From the NCBI GenBank assembly GCA_002989075.1, contig PSQN01000016.1:248001-312000 (forward strand): a stretch of DNA of 64,000 bases, given 5' to 3'. Shown one piece after another: positions 1 through 12,600 of the stretch. Each line of letters begins with the position of its first letter. Position 1 is the stretch's first letter. Both the position numbers and the translations under genes were made by a program. Source of the DNA: Arthonia radiata. Its lineage: Eukaryota; Ascomycota; Arthoniomycetes; Arthoniales; Arthoniaceae. Under the pieces are notes generated by a model. It saw nothing but the letters and a program-made list of their open reading frames with translations, was not told the origin of the DNA and made no database searches.

Positions 1-50
1 TCTTAAGAGGGCAGTTTCTCTGGTAATAGCCCTTCTTCTAATACTTGTAG
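1..50 (-). mobile_element. Left fragment of older Gypsy element D (pol start)
   Basis: These 50 bases lie outside the Gypsy element that starts at 51. Read on the minus strand they give an open stretch containing LEEGLLPEKLP, like the linker before reverse transcriptase in Gypsy polyproteins. The gag that begins at 7345 on the other side of the inserted element is on the same strand, and a 5-bp duplication (TGTAG at 46-50, TATAG at 7340-7344) ties the two sides together. Element D continues beyond the left edge of the window. Confidence 0.5.
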
Positions 51-500
51 TGTAACGCCGGTCGCTAAGAGAACCGAACTAAGGCTTACTTGCCTTGTGT
101 GCTTATTGACCTTAGTAGTAGGTATCTTGTATACTAGAGACTAAAAGGTAGGAGAGGCGAGATAAATTATAGAGAGTAAGAGAGGCTTAATTAAAGTAGA
201 TAGAAAGTAAAGTACGTTACTTAAATATAGTTAAGAAACTTGTATTCAGATATTAAGTTAATAGACTAAAGTCTATCCTAAGGTCGGCCATTAGTCTAGC
301 TATATAGTCTAAGGTATATAGGTATATTCTTCTGTGTCTAACGGTCCCGACAATCCCTTTGTCGCGTAGTTAGAATCCTATTGCGATATAGCAACGTTGC
401 CGACGTCGCTATATTAGAGTCGTCGAGTATACTATATAATGCTCTAATAAGGTTAGCTGCGCTTAGCCTTATACTAGTCTAATATAGTAAGATTGTAATA
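51..500 (-). repeat. 3' LTR of Gypsy element 1 (subfamily B)
   Basis: Begins TGTAACGCCGG on the plus strand and ends GTAATA, a RIP-altered TG...CA LTR. It aligns along its whole 450 bp with 6890-7339, 51556-52005 and the reverse complement of 61379-61828. A 31-bp palindrome in the U3 part lies at about 384-414, here imperfect. Confidence 0.88.
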
Positions 501-595
501 TAAGGTCTCCTCTTTAAGGCTAGTTGTCCTTAACGGCCCTAGAGACATTAAAACTTTATTGTTGCTCTATAGTAGATCTAGTTCTATAAGTCGTT

Positions 596-1171
596 ATACT
601 TAAAGTTAAGAAGGCTCCTAACGCTAATAAAGCGCTCGAGATTAATACTATTCTTGCTAAAGTCTATAGTCGAGAGATGCCTCTGTATTCCCGTTGCTCT
701 TACCTAGATAAGAAGTGTGTTCTAAAGTCTAGAAAGGTATTGTGTTTTGTATATACTTGCGATAAGAAGTTGTATAACGTTCGTCTGTCGTTAAAGGATA
801 GTTAGTTTCTATTCTACGTTTATTTTTTATGTTAGTTTAACTTATTTTTAGCTTAAAGTATCCGTTTTTAGTACTTGCGAGTGTTAGATACCCTCTAAGA
901 GCAACGTAAGCGTCTAGCGAAAGAGAAGAAAGTTGTTTGTACGGCGAAAAGAAAGCGCGAAGCTATTAAAGCGGTAGTAATAGATTTAGAGAAAGAGCTC
1001 GAAAGGTTACGCGTCTAGGCGTAGAACAAAATAGATTAAAATAATATATTGTTTAAGGAGAAATGGCTAGCAGCTATGTCCGGTAGTAATATTGTAGATG
1101 TGTTAAGTAGCCTAAGTATAGATTTTCGTAATAATTTGTTTCTAAAGTTAGATAGTAGGCTACTAACATAG
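596..1171 (+). pseudogene. Antisense accessory ORF of Gypsy element 1
   Basis: This frame runs opposite to gag-pol, between the chromodomain and the 3' LTR. It covers 192 codons with no frameshift from a RIP-altered start (ATG to ATA at 596, 96 bp from the LTR) to TAG at 1169-1171. The N-terminal third is basic and then has cysteines in the pattern MPLYSRC...KKC...LC...TC. The middle is a Lys/Arg/Glu-rich coiled-coil-like helix. The C-terminus contains GSNIVDVLSSLSIDF, which recurs in the other three copies. The internal stops are of RIP type. I do not recognise the product. The Cys pattern recalls zinc-binding clusters of fungal DNA-binding proteins, but that is only resemblance. See the copies at 57701-58276, 60709-61283 and 62007-62603. 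Confidence 0.6.
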
Positions 1172-4100
1172 TAAGCTAGTTTGTTTGTAGGTAACCTAGG
1201 TACCAGCGAGGCGCACTAGATAGTAGATTAGAGTGTTAGCGCTACTACGACCGATTAATATTCTAGTTTCAATATCGTTAAATAGTATCTTTATAGTTAA
1301 TTAGGTCTTATTTTGGTTTCCACTAATTTTTATATTTAGAATATCCTTTCTATTTTATAAGATACTGTTGTTTGCCTTGGTATTGTTTATAAGCTTAAAT
1401 CGTTTCGACCTTATACTTAGATTCTTAATTGTTAGAAAGAATTTCTAGGTTGGGTCGTTCTGTCTCTTAAGAGTAGGCTAGCTTTAATAGCGCTATATAG
1501 AATATAGGATATATTCTTATTGTTTTTAGAAGTTTAAGTTTAAATATTACGGGTCCCAATTGCTATAAGATTTTAAACGGTTCTGTCTTAATATAGTTGA
1601 GTTTCTTACTTAGTCTAATAATTTTTATGTTTCTTATAAGCAAGTAAGCTCTTTTCCCCTCTTTTATACTTGTGTTTAGGGTAGTTCTTAACTTATTATA
1701 CTATTTCCTTGTTCATTCGTTAATAAACTCGCTGTCAGCTTTTAACTGCTGATACAGGGTCTTTATATTCGTTGCTATTCGCGTAGCAGTGTTGTTTTCT
1801 GTAGTGTTTTATAGTTGTCTACCTTAAAGAGGGTAATAGCCGTATAAGATATAGAACGGTGTCGTTTTGGTTGTATCGTTTTTAGTATCGTTGTATGCTA
1901 CTTACGCAATCGATAGTAATTGTACCCAGTCGTTTTGCTAGTAGTTAACGTATGCCCGTAGATATTGTTTTAACGTTTAATTTGTTCGTTCTGTCTATCT
2001 GTCTGTTTGCGGATAGAATAACGTAGATATCTTTTGTTTTGTTCTTAGTTGTTGTATTAGAGATATTTAAAATCGTAAGACAAATTTTTGGTCTCTGTCT
2101 AAGACAATTCTTTATGGTTAACTATAGTTTGCTAGGACGATTCGAAGGAATATATATACTAATTGTTCTAAATTGCTAGCTTCCTTGTAAGGTATAAAGT
2201 ACGCGTACTTTGTTAGTTTGTCGTATATAACTAGAATAGCGTCGTAAGCTACTTCTATAAGTAAATCCTTAGATATTAGTAACTTAGTAATAAAGTCCAG
2301 TAAGACTATATATTATAGTCTCTTGGGTGTTTCTAGTAGTTGTAGTTTACTGTATAGTAAATGCCTTGCGTGCTTGGTTTTTGCGCATATATTATATTTT
2401 TGGATATAATTCTCAACATAATGTCGGATTCTTGGGATATAGTAGGTTCGTATAATCTTTTTAATAGTGTTGTCGATGCCCTTGTGTCCCTTCGTTAGGT
2501 TATTATAAAAGTTACTAATAATGTATTAGATTAGATTTCTTGGAACGTAGACTTTGCCTTAGAATTTATAATAGCTCTTATTGTTTTTTGTTAGTCCTAA
2601 GTATCGTTCCTCGTTTTCCTGGTAGGTTTTAGGATCGTTTAGGATGTCTGGGATTCGGCTGTCCGGTTCAATAACAAACTCTGTTGTTATAGCTAATTGA
2701 TTGTATCTAATCTCGTTATTGTATTCTTAGAATATTGCGTGTTCGACGTGTTCCTTGTTATTAAGGTAATCTAGTTGTCGGCTTAGAGTATTGGCTCTAT
2801 CGTTCTCGAAACCCTTTTTATAGGTAATAATAAAGTTGTATAGAGCTATAGTTTCTAACTATCTAACTTATCTACGGTTAAGTTTCTTTGTTGTTATAAA
2901 ATAAGTTAGATTTTTATAGTTTATATATACTATAATCGTATAGTTTGCTTCTTCTAGGTAAGCTCGCTATGTCTCGAATACTGCTATAATAGCTAAAAGC
3001 TCTTTATTGTAAATGTCGTAGTTCTGTTCTGTGAGTAACATTTTTCTTGAGTAGAAAGCTACTGGTCTAAGCTTTCCTTCTTTGTTGTTTTAACTTATAT
3101 ATACTCTAATTATATAGTCTAACGCATCTATTTCTATAATAATCGGTAAGTTAGAGTTAAATATTGCTAGTACGGGCTCGATCTTAAAAGCCTTCTTAAG
3201 CTCTTTAAATACTAATTATTCTTTCTACGTTTAGAAGAATCCTATCGATTATTTTGTCTATTAAGACAGCGGTGCTATAATTCGGCCAATATTGAATATC
3301 TATCGCCTGTAGTAATTAGCAAAACTAAGAAACTGTTGCAATTGTTTTATATTCTTTAGTGTAGGCTAGATTAGAACAGATTAAATCTTTGAATCTTCTA
3401 TTTAAAGACCGTACTCGGTAATTATAAATCTAAGAAATTCGACGGATTGTTGGTAAAACTAGGTTTTCTCGATGTCGATTCGTAAATCGGTACGCGCTAA
3501 TCTTTTTAATACCTTCTTAATATATTTCTTATGTTCTTTTAGTATACGGCTATATACTAGGATATCGTCTAGATAAGCAGTTATAAATATATCTAAGTAA
3601 TTACTAAGTGTATTGTTAATTAGTTTCTAAAATAATACTAGTGCGTTTATTAGCCTAAAAGGTATAACGCAATACTTAAAAAGTCTGTGTCTAGTACAGA
3701 AGGCTGTTTTCTATTCTTTGTCTTTCTTTATACAGATTAGGTTTTATGCTCCTTTTAGATTAAACTTAGTAAACTATTGCGCGTTATATAATCGGTCTGT
3801 TATTTCGTCGATATATAGCAAAGGGTACCGGTTTTTAATAGTTACCCTGTTTAATTGTCTATAATCTATATAAAGTCGTAGTTTACTATTCTTCTTTGGT
3901 ACAAAGAGTATCAGGTATCCGGCTAATAATATTAATTTCTAGATAAATCTTTTCTTAAGATTTTCGTTAAGATAGTCGCAAAGTGCTTAATTTTCTGCTT
4001 TTAATAGAGAGTATATTAAACCGAATATTAGCGTCTTACCTTCTTATAAAGGTATTATATAATTTTACGGTTTGTATTCTGAGAGAGCTAAGTTCGGCTT

Positions 4101-6889
4101 AGCTTCCTCGAATAGATATTAGAATTGATCGTATTCCTCAGGTATCTTAGTAATTAACTAAGTACTTGTCGTCGTATAGAATCGTTGGCGTATAGTTGTC
4201 TCTTGTTTATACTTACGCGTAGTTGACTATAGACGAGATACTGCGTTAGACTCTTCTTATAGGATATTTAAATGTTAAAGTATAGTGATACTAACCCGCG
4301 TAAGTTCTTTATCGCGCTCCTTATCCTTACTACTAAAAATAGCTTATAGAGTATTTATTCTGTAGAACGACTCTTATCTAGAGTGCTTATACCTAGTAAA
4401 GAGGAGTTTCTTAGTTCTCTAATTTACTTTTAAATTATATTGTTGCAACTAAGGTATACCTAGTATAGCGTAGTGCTAATTAATATCTACGATATTATAA
4501 GTAATTTCTTTCTAATAGTTCTCAATTATTATACTTATTAGAGAAGTCTTGTAGTCGACTCTTTCCTCTGCTCCTTAAAATTTAGATAGTACGTAGGGTA
4601 ATTTCTTCTTTTGTATTTGTATTTAGTACTCCTCGACGTAGCGTATCGAGATAAAGTTGCCTATTGCGTCTAAATCGATTATAATTTTAATGTTTCTATA
4701 GTTTATTGTTGCCTAAGTGTGTAAGTATGTTTCGTAGGCAGCCGAGCTCGCGTAGAGCTAGACTCTTAGAGGGTTTAACCGTTGAACGGGTCGGTACTAC
4801 TACCCTTGAAGCAGTCGACCTAGTCTTTTTTCTGTTAATTGTGTACGTTCTAGAGTATTTTAGGTACTGAAACCCATTATCGGTTAATTTACTATAAGAA
4901 TTCCTATGTAAGGTGTCCTAGTACTACTTTTATTATAACGTCTAGTTTATTGTTTACAATCTCTGCTTTAATTATACAACTATCGCTGGTTAAAACCTAT
5001 TGTGTCTGTAGGTTATATATTGTTAGTTAAAGGTATTAATACTAACTACGCAATTCTAGACCCCTAATAAGGTAGTCTACTAGTCGTTATAGACGTAAGT
5101 AAATATATCCTAGAATATCGTTAATTTCTCTATTAATGCTTAACTTTCTCTTATAGAAGGCCAACTAACAAAGTCTCTATATTATTCCTTCTCAACGAAT
5201 TAGAGTTTACTCTTTCTAGTTAGTATCGTCCTTAAGAAAGGATTCTGTACCATTAGAATCTATATTTTTGTCTTTAAGTCGTTGTCTTGCCTATAACGTA
5301 TCGTAGCTGCTATCTTACTTAGCTTCTACGGTCTGTTTATCCTTAAATTTCCCTTAGGTTTCTAGGTAAGATAACCTAGGTCGTCCTCGGGTGAGGACTA
5401 GTTCTTATGTCGAACCTTGTTTCGAAGATATTAGTTTCCTTGGCTACTATTTTAATTCTAACTTGTCGGATTTATAAGTCGTATAATCGTTATTATAGCA
5501 CGTAGTTTAAGATAGTGTTTTGTATAGTGCAACGGTATCTCGTACCTGCTGCCTTAAAATAGTGCGGTTAATGTTATTCTAGTTCTGTAAATTTTGTTGT
5601 TCCCTTTTTATTTATCGTTTCTTTGTTTCTTCCTATAACTTACTGTCTGTGTCTTAATTTTTGTATAAGTTAAATAAGTTCTACTTACTATATTTCTTGT
5701 TAAATAAAGCCTAATAAGTGTTCTTCTAGTTACAGAAGATACTCTAGTAGATATTCTTCTGCTTCTTGGTTAGTTTAGTAACGTACTTATACTAGTTCTA
5801 GATAATCTTCTGTGGGAGACCTAATTCTTGCAGAGAACGACCCTCGGTTGGGTCTATACACTAACGGTCGGAGAAGGCTGCTAGCAATTTTATTGCCTCA
5901 TTGTAGCTATTGTTTCTCTGCGTCTAAGTAGTTATATTGAACTATTATCGTAGGAAACAGGGTTTTTAAGGTTGATTATTGTGCTCGTTTCATCCCGTAC
6001 TATTAAACTGTTGTTTCTTAAAACAGTATTCTTTAACTTAATACTCTAGCTTTCTGTAATATAAGTATAGCTTGTTCTTTATTCTATATTCTCTTTCTTG
6101 ATTGTTTAGTTTCCCTCGAGGCTTTATAAAATCTAACTTTATTGGATCGCCTCGGTCTTATTGTAAGTTTGCTCGATTCTTTGTTCTATAGAATCTATTA
6201 GTAGAGTTACCCTTCTTTTCTATCTATCTTTTAAAGTTACTGTCGTTAATCTCTTTTGCTCGTTGTATAAAGTTGTCGAGATTATTAAACTTCTCTCTAC
6301 GAATATAGATTATTTTCTTAATATAGTTCTTAAGTTCCTTATAAAAGGTCTTAATAAGGGATTTCTTGTTCTATCTTATTTAATTAGCATACTATATAAA
6401 TTCGGCGGCGTATCTGCTCGCTGGTCCTATCTACTTAAGGTTCTAAAGCTTCCTAGTAGCAATGCGTCTAGCGTCGGTCTATCTAAAGATTTCGCAAAGC
6501 TTTTTCTAAAAGAAGGCGAAGCTAGCGAAGAACTTATCAATATTCTCGCGTCTACTCTTTATTAAAGTAAACAAGAAATCGTTAAGGTAATACTTAACCT
6601 ACTTGTAGGTATCTCTATCTATATAAAAGGTAGCGAATAGAACTATAGTAGTGTCGTTTAGAAACTAGTCTTTATAAGTTTTAAAGTATACGGCTAGGCG
6701 TATTAAGAATAAAGTAACTTCAGAACATTTATTTAAGAAGCTTTTTTCTATCTTAGTATTAACGTCTAATATCTTACTCGTACTAGCCATTCTATTGGCT
6801 AATCTATCCGCAGCGTTGCGGCTATTAGGTGCCAAAGTAGTAGATATAACTAATCTGCTTTCTCTACTTTCGTAGCGAGTCTGTTAAAG

Positions 6890-7339
6890 TGTAACGCTAA
6901 TCGCTAAAAGGACCGAACTAAGGCTTACTTACCTTATGTACTTATCGACCTTAGTAGTAGGTATCTTATGTGCTAGAGACTAAAAGGTAGGAGAGGTAAG
7001 ACAGATTATAGAGGATAAGAGAGGCTTAACTAAAGTAAATAGAAGGTAAAGCACGTTACTTAAATATAGTTAAAGAACTTGTATTTAGATATTAAGTTAA
7101 TAGACTAAAGTTTATTCTAAGGTCGGCTATTAGTCTAGCTATATAGTCTAAGGTATATAGATATGTTTTTCTGTATCCGACGGTTTCGACAATCTCTTTG
7201 TCGTGTAGTTAGGATTCTATTGCGATATAGCGACGTCGCCGACGTCGCTATATCGAAGTCGTCGGGTATACTGTATAATGCTTTAATAAGGCTGGCTGCG
7301 CTTAGCCTTGTACTAGCCTAATGTAGTAAGATCGTAACA
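6890..7339 (-). repeat. 5' LTR of Gypsy element 1 (subfamily B)
   Basis: 450 bp, TGTAACGC...CGTAACA on the plus strand, colinear with 51-500. Just left of it (6863-6889) is the transcribed leader, whose reverse complement reads CTTTAACAGACTCGC and is shared with the leader next to the LTR at 51056-51527. A 31-bp palindrome with a 1-nt centre lies at 7224-7254. Confidence 0.9.
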
Positions 7340-7344
7340 TATAG

Positions 7345-8632
7345 CAAGTAATGTCTTCTACGTTTCGTTAAAAAGGGTTCGTGCTTAAAGTCGATTAACG
7401 TACTACTAGGGCAGCCGGAAGCTTAACGGCAGCGGTAGGAGTTCTGGTTCCTACTGGAGCTAAGTTCGTCCGCGACTATGAGGGTCGATTCGGTTGAGAG
7501 TTATTCTTCTTAACTGCGTTTACTCGAGACTTCGCCTTATTGATCTGCTGAATATTTTGGTCAGCGAATTAGAGTTTCTTAATATAACTAGCAACAGTCC
7601 TAGGCTTGTATAGCAGCGTAGCTTCCTTAAGGGGAATATTAATCTTGTCCTGTAAGTCGTATAGCTGAGTTAATTTATCGATATTAGCTTCGATCGCGTG
7701 TTTGTAGAACTGAACGAGAAACTCAGACAATTTCTTCTATCCTTGGCGTAGGTTGCGGTAGCCCTCGCGAGCAGTTTCTTCTTAAAACGAATCTCTGTAC
7801 CGGTTCTCTAACGTCTGGTAGACGTCCTCCGGTATAGTCTCTTCGGCTTAGTCTAAGTAAGATTCTACGTACTAGGCGGCGGTTCTATTTAGACGTAATA
7901 AGATATAAGCTACTTTAGCCTCGTTTGTCGGATAGCAATTAGCGTTAATGTGTATCTTATTCTTTATACGATGTATTTATAACTTAAGCTCTTATAAGGC
8001 CCCGCCAGCGAAAATAGGAGGGTCGGGTACCTTCTCGGATTTCTCTTTATTGCCAATCTAACTCAACGCAGACGTCTCCTTAGTAGTCTCTTTGCGACTC
8101 TCCCTAATTGTTTAGGAATCAACATTCTAACGACAATTTCGACGCTCGTCCTCTTTAGTTTAGAGCTTATATAATTAAGCTTGAGTATCGGTATGTTCGG
8201 CGTAGAATTCTGTCCAAAATACGGAGAAGTCCTTCGGCCGGATTATTATTAGATTAATTATATTATTATCTGTCGCGTAGCTTCTAATATCTCTGTAGAA
8301 TTACGTATTAGTATTATTATTACTAATTGGACGGTTTAGTAACGATTCTCGGGGTGCTATCTTGTATAACAGGTGTATAACTATTAAAGCTTTGTGCTTA
8401 GATAGAGTTAACAATACTTTTTACTACAGCGGAATCTATTCTACAAAGTCGGTTCAATTCGGTTCGGTTTCTACTAACTGCCTCGCTCGGCGTCTATTAG
8501 TTGTATCTTGCTAAAGAATGCTTAAATAGTTCGACGAGTTTGTTGGGTGCAGTATAACAGTCTTTAGTAAGTATTAATACTACTAATATCTGCTGCGTGC
8601 ATATAGATAAAAGGGGTAGAGCTTTGGAATAA
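7345..8632 (-). pseudogene. Decayed gag of older Gypsy element D
   Basis: On the minus strand a conceptual translation over about 7950-7500 shows a typical Gypsy gag capsid stretch, including RYRDSF, KKLSEFLVQFYKHA and LYDLQDKINIPL, interrupted by RIP-type stops. Its 5' end points right, toward the LTR-like block at 8633-8906. Its 3' side is cut by the insertion of element 1 and resumes at 50 going left. It belongs to a different Gypsy family from element 1, because the gag sequences do not align. Confidence 0.6.
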
Positions 8633-8906
8633 TGTTACGGGCGATGTTAAGAACAACTTATTAACTGTACAGAGGAACAGATAGAATTCTAAAGCTATAG
8701 AACAACTATTTAGAAAACTAGAACTGCTATCTAGTTAGTTGGAGCGGTTTGCTAAGCCTTTACCTTTTGCCTAGGCAACCGGAGGTAAAGCTAGGAGAAG
8801 GTAAACTGGCAATTAATTAGTAGCAAAGAATAGTCTTTCTAATGCGGTAGGCGTGTTAACAGCTTCTAAAGGCGGTAGTTGGTTGATCTAAGATAGTTCC
8901 GTAACA
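8633..8906 (-). repeat. Putative 274-bp 5' LTR of Gypsy element D
   Basis: Begins TGTTACGG and ends CCGTAACA, so it has TG...CA ends with an 8-bp inverted terminal repeat. It sits directly upstream of the element D gag on the minus strand and interrupts a leader of the element 1 family that continues at 8907. No second copy lies in the window, so LTR status rests on its ends and position. Confidence 0.5.
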
Positions 8907-9092
8907 GTACTATTATTTAGAAACTAATCTTTATAGGTCTTAAAGTATATAGCCAAGCATATTAAAAATAAAGTAAGTTTAGAACGTTTATTAAAGAAGC
9001 TTTTGTTTATTTTAGTGTTAACATCTAACATCTTACCTATAGCAGCTATTTTGCTGGCTAGCCTGTTTGTAGCGTTGCGGCTATTAGATATT
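8907..9092 (-). repeat. Truncated leader of another element-1-family Gypsy
   Basis: Closely matches the leader of element 1 at about 6655-6835, including the shared stretch AGCGTTGCGGCTATTAG. It is cut on the left by element D and on the right by the Copia LTR. It records a third, older Gypsy insertion on the minus strand. Confidence 0.7.
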
Positions 9093-9600
9093 TATTGGAA
9101 ATTAACCAACTAGCTAGTTAGCCGGAACCCTTAGAGACCTAGAGTATCGGACAGGTTCTACTAGCTGTCTCGGTCTAGAATAGAACAAGCCTTTTACCTA
9201 AAGGGTCGGGCCTAGTAGCCCGGGCCTAGGTTAAAAAGAAGCATTGTACGACCCGTCCTAGACAGCTGGCCCGTAGTCTAAGACAATACAAAATAAACTT
9301 AAAGACTAACAGTTTTAGATAAATAGAATTACTGTCTTGTGCGGTAAGTTACAGGTTATCTAGCCTCTATCAAAAGAATAGATATCTAGTAAGTCCTATA
9401 CGGGCCGCTAGACTTAGATATATAAGCTAGGATCTCTTTAGAGGATTCTAGCTAACAAGACAAACAACACAACAACAGCTTCTCTTTGTTACTAAGTATT
9501 GTACCTGTAACAAGCCTAAGTATTGCACTAGTTTTAAGCTAGTCTCGTCTTTCTACTCTTTGTAGTAGTATCCTTCTTCTTCCCTGCACCTTTTTAAACA
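9093..9600 (+). repeat. 5' LTR of Copia element
   Basis: 508 bp. Begins TATTGGAAATTAACC (TG to TA by RIP) and ends TTTTTAAACA. It aligns end to end with 13995-14503 and with the reverse complement of the solo LTR at 63307-63814. Confidence 0.9.
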
Positions 9601-9623
9601 GGTTATGAGCCCGGGTTAGCACC
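9601..9623 (+). promoter_or_regulatory. Copia primer-binding site, initiator Met half-tRNA type
   Basis: GGTTATGAGCCCGGG starts directly after the 5' LTR. It is complementary to the anticodon stem-loop of initiator tRNA-Met (CCCGGGCUCAUAACC), not to a tRNA 3' CCA end. Use of a half-tRNA-iMet primer is known for Drosophila copia. The site is read from sequence; the primer is inferred. Confidence 0.7.
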
Positions 9624-9699
9624 AATTCCTTTCAAATTTTCTTTTTAGGAAATATTTCCTCTACGACATCTATCGGCACCTCCGGACGATCCTATCACC

Positions 9700-12600
9700 A
9701 ATCGACTCTAAATTTTAAGCTCAATTCAACTATTATAACAGGATTTCCTTTTTTGGAAATCTCCGACTATATATTCGGCTATAAACTCCTCTTATAAGAT
9801 CCCTAAACTTAAGGGCTCTACTAATTGAAACATTTAATCGATTCGAATAGAGGCTCTTTTAACTAAAAAGGGCTATAGTAATGTTATGATCCCCTTTTCC
9901 GGCTATCTAGCTGAAGATATTACCGAAGCTAGCCGTTAGAAACGGTCGACAAGGGTAGCAGCCCTTATTCGACTAACTCTAGAGGACGGTCCTCTTATTT
10001 AAACAAAGGGGATTTATAACTCTCTAAAGCTTTAGAATAGCCTAAAAAGGTTATATAAATCGAAAGGTTTTAGTTTCGAGTTTCTAATTTGCAAGGAGCT
10101 CTTTAGTACTACACTAGGCAAGGTAAAAAACCTTGAGCTTTACCTTGCTAAAATTAGACAATTAACGGACGATTTGGTAACCCGAGGACTAGCACTACCC
10201 AACAAGATGGTAGCTGCCTACGTTCTTTAAAATCTGACCCTCAAATACGAGCACACGGTGGCTATTATTAGCCAAAGCTACCAGCAAACGACTCGCGATA
10301 TAAGTCTATAGGACTTATTTAGTTAACTTATAAACGAGTCTCACCGAATCCGCGGTAGTACTCCAGCAGAAAAGGTTTTTACTGCAATAGACAACAAATC
10401 GACTTAAAGGACTAGAGATAAATTAAAATCTCCGGATAAAAACTAAGAAAAATGCCCCTTTTGCAACAAAAAAGGGTATAAGCCGGCAACTTGTTAGAAA
10501 AAATACCCAAATCTCCGGCCAAATTCCAACAAAAGCTCCGGAAATACCGATTTTTTAATATTTTCTGTACAGAGTTCCGATCTACAAGAAGAACAATACT
10601 TTACAGCATTACTAGACGGAGTCAACCACTCTATTAATACTTAAATCCTCGATATAGGCTTAACAAGCTATATTTGCTTGAATATTGACCTTCTAACGGA
10701 TATCCGGCTAACTAACCGGATTATTCGTTGGGGAGGGGGGAAGTTAATTCGAGCCTTACAGACAGGCAAAGCAAAACTGTTCTTTAAGAATAAAACAATT
10801 GTTCTAGACAAAGTTTTGTTTGTTAAGGAATTTAGAATTAACCTCCTAAGCTTTAATAAGCTTAGAAAGAGAGGAGGTAAGGTAACTCTTAGCCAAAATA
10901 AGCCAAAAGTTGATTGGGCCGGACAACTAACCACCGAGGGGCGGTATATTGACGGCCTAATAGTAATAGAAGCTTAGACTATTAATACAGTCCGATCTCT
11001 CTACACTTTTTCTTCGAAAACTGACCTTTGGTATCAACAAATAAGATATATAGGCGAAAACGCCTTAAAACAGCTCAAAAAAGTTGCCCTAGGAACAGAT
11101 CATTTGGACAAATTAGGAGATAATTGCTAAATTTGCTTCGAAGTAAAGGCAACGGCTAAAGTTAGCCGAGAAACTCCGGACAAATCGGCCAATTATTTGG
11201 AAAAAGTCTACTTAGATATTTGCGAGCTAATTGTACCGCAAACCCCTTCCAAAGGTCGATTATTTACTAACTTTATAGACAATAAAACTCGGTATACGAC
11301 TACCGAAGTACTACAGTCTAAAGACTAGGTTGTCGATACACTATCTACCTATATTACCTAGAAAGAAACGCAGTCCGAGCATCCTTTTAAAAGACTATAC
11401 TTAGACAACGCAAAAGAATACCGGGAAGGTCGGATAAAACAGCTTCTAGAACAAAAAGAAGCTATTCTAACGACATCCGTACTGTATATTCTCTAGTAAA
11501 ACGGACAAGCCGAACGCTTTAACCGAATAATTGTTAGTAAAGTTCGAGCAATGCTTTATACCGCCGGGCTACCCTAGATATATTGGGGTAAAGCGCTAAA
11601 AGCAGCTACCTATATTTACAATAGGACCCCTTATACCGAATTACTGGGGTTTATTATCCCGTACGAAGCAAAATACGGCAAAAAACTGGATGTCAGTACT
11701 ATCAAAATCTGGGGCTTAGTTACTTATCTCAAAGAACCCAAACCAAAAAAACTAGACGCCAGAGCAACTACCTATATCCTAATAGGCTACGGATCGAACT
11801 GATATAAGCTCTTAGACCCCAATAGCCGGAAGGTTTACTAAGGGAGAGACGTCTACGTTTAGGAAGAAAAATTTGTTTGGGACCTACAGGGATCTATAGT
11901 TAATCGATTAACCAAGAGCATTCCTAAAGAGCCCAAAGAACAACTAGAAGTTAAGTTCAAAAACGAGCTAAATCCGACCGCTAAATCTTAAGATAATAGG
12001 GAGGTACCTCCCGATGAAGGAGGAAGTCCTCTGTATAAGGAACAGTATACCCCTCCTATATCTTAACAACTAGCGGACGAATCTAAACAAGAACTATACT
12101 AAACTAGAGCTCTAGACAAGTCTAACCTTCCTACCGAGTTAGATTATAGAAGTACTAAAGACTTCAGCCGGATAGATACCGATTGCGCCCAGGAAATAGG
12201 TTTTATATACGAAAACGCTGACAAAATTGGTTTAACGAGTTTTACAATAATCTAGAACAATACGCCGAACAGGCCTTAGTCGCAGTTACTAAAGAGCCTA
12301 CTAATTTAAAAGAAATAAGGGTATCTAAGGATTGACCTTCTTAGCTAGACGCAATGCAGTCGGAGCTCAAAGAGCTAGCTAACTAAGAAACCTAGATATT
12401 AACCGAGCTGCTGCCGGGTAGAAAGGCGCTAAAAGGGCGCTGGATACCGAAGATTAAGTACTCCCCGAAGGGCGAGCCGATTTTTAAAGCCCGCTGGGTA
12501 GCTAAGGGCTACCAGCAAAGATCCGGCCTTAATTTTATAGAGACCTTTGCAAATATAGTAAATCTAATTACCTACCGGCTTATACTAGCCTTAGCAGCAG

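Larger units (their letters stand above)
51..7339 (-). mobile_element. Full-length RIP-decayed Ty3/Gypsy chromovirus (element 1)
   Basis: Two LTRs of 450 bp (51-500 and 6890-7339) flank an internal region coding on the minus strand. In its own direction, from high to low coordinates, it holds gag (about 6650-6150), a zinc knuckle near 6060, reverse transcriptase with the YLDDILVYS-type block near 3550-3580, RNase H (about 3200-2850), integrase (about 2650-1950) and a chromodomain near 1300-1500. The order matches the better preserved copy at 52250-57640. Nearly all reading frames are broken by TAA/TAG where that copy has CAA/CAG, so this is a RIP relic. The flanking duplication is TGTAG/TATAG, the difference being a RIP-type change. 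It sits in the gag/pol of element D. Not autonomous in its present state. Confidence 0.88.
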
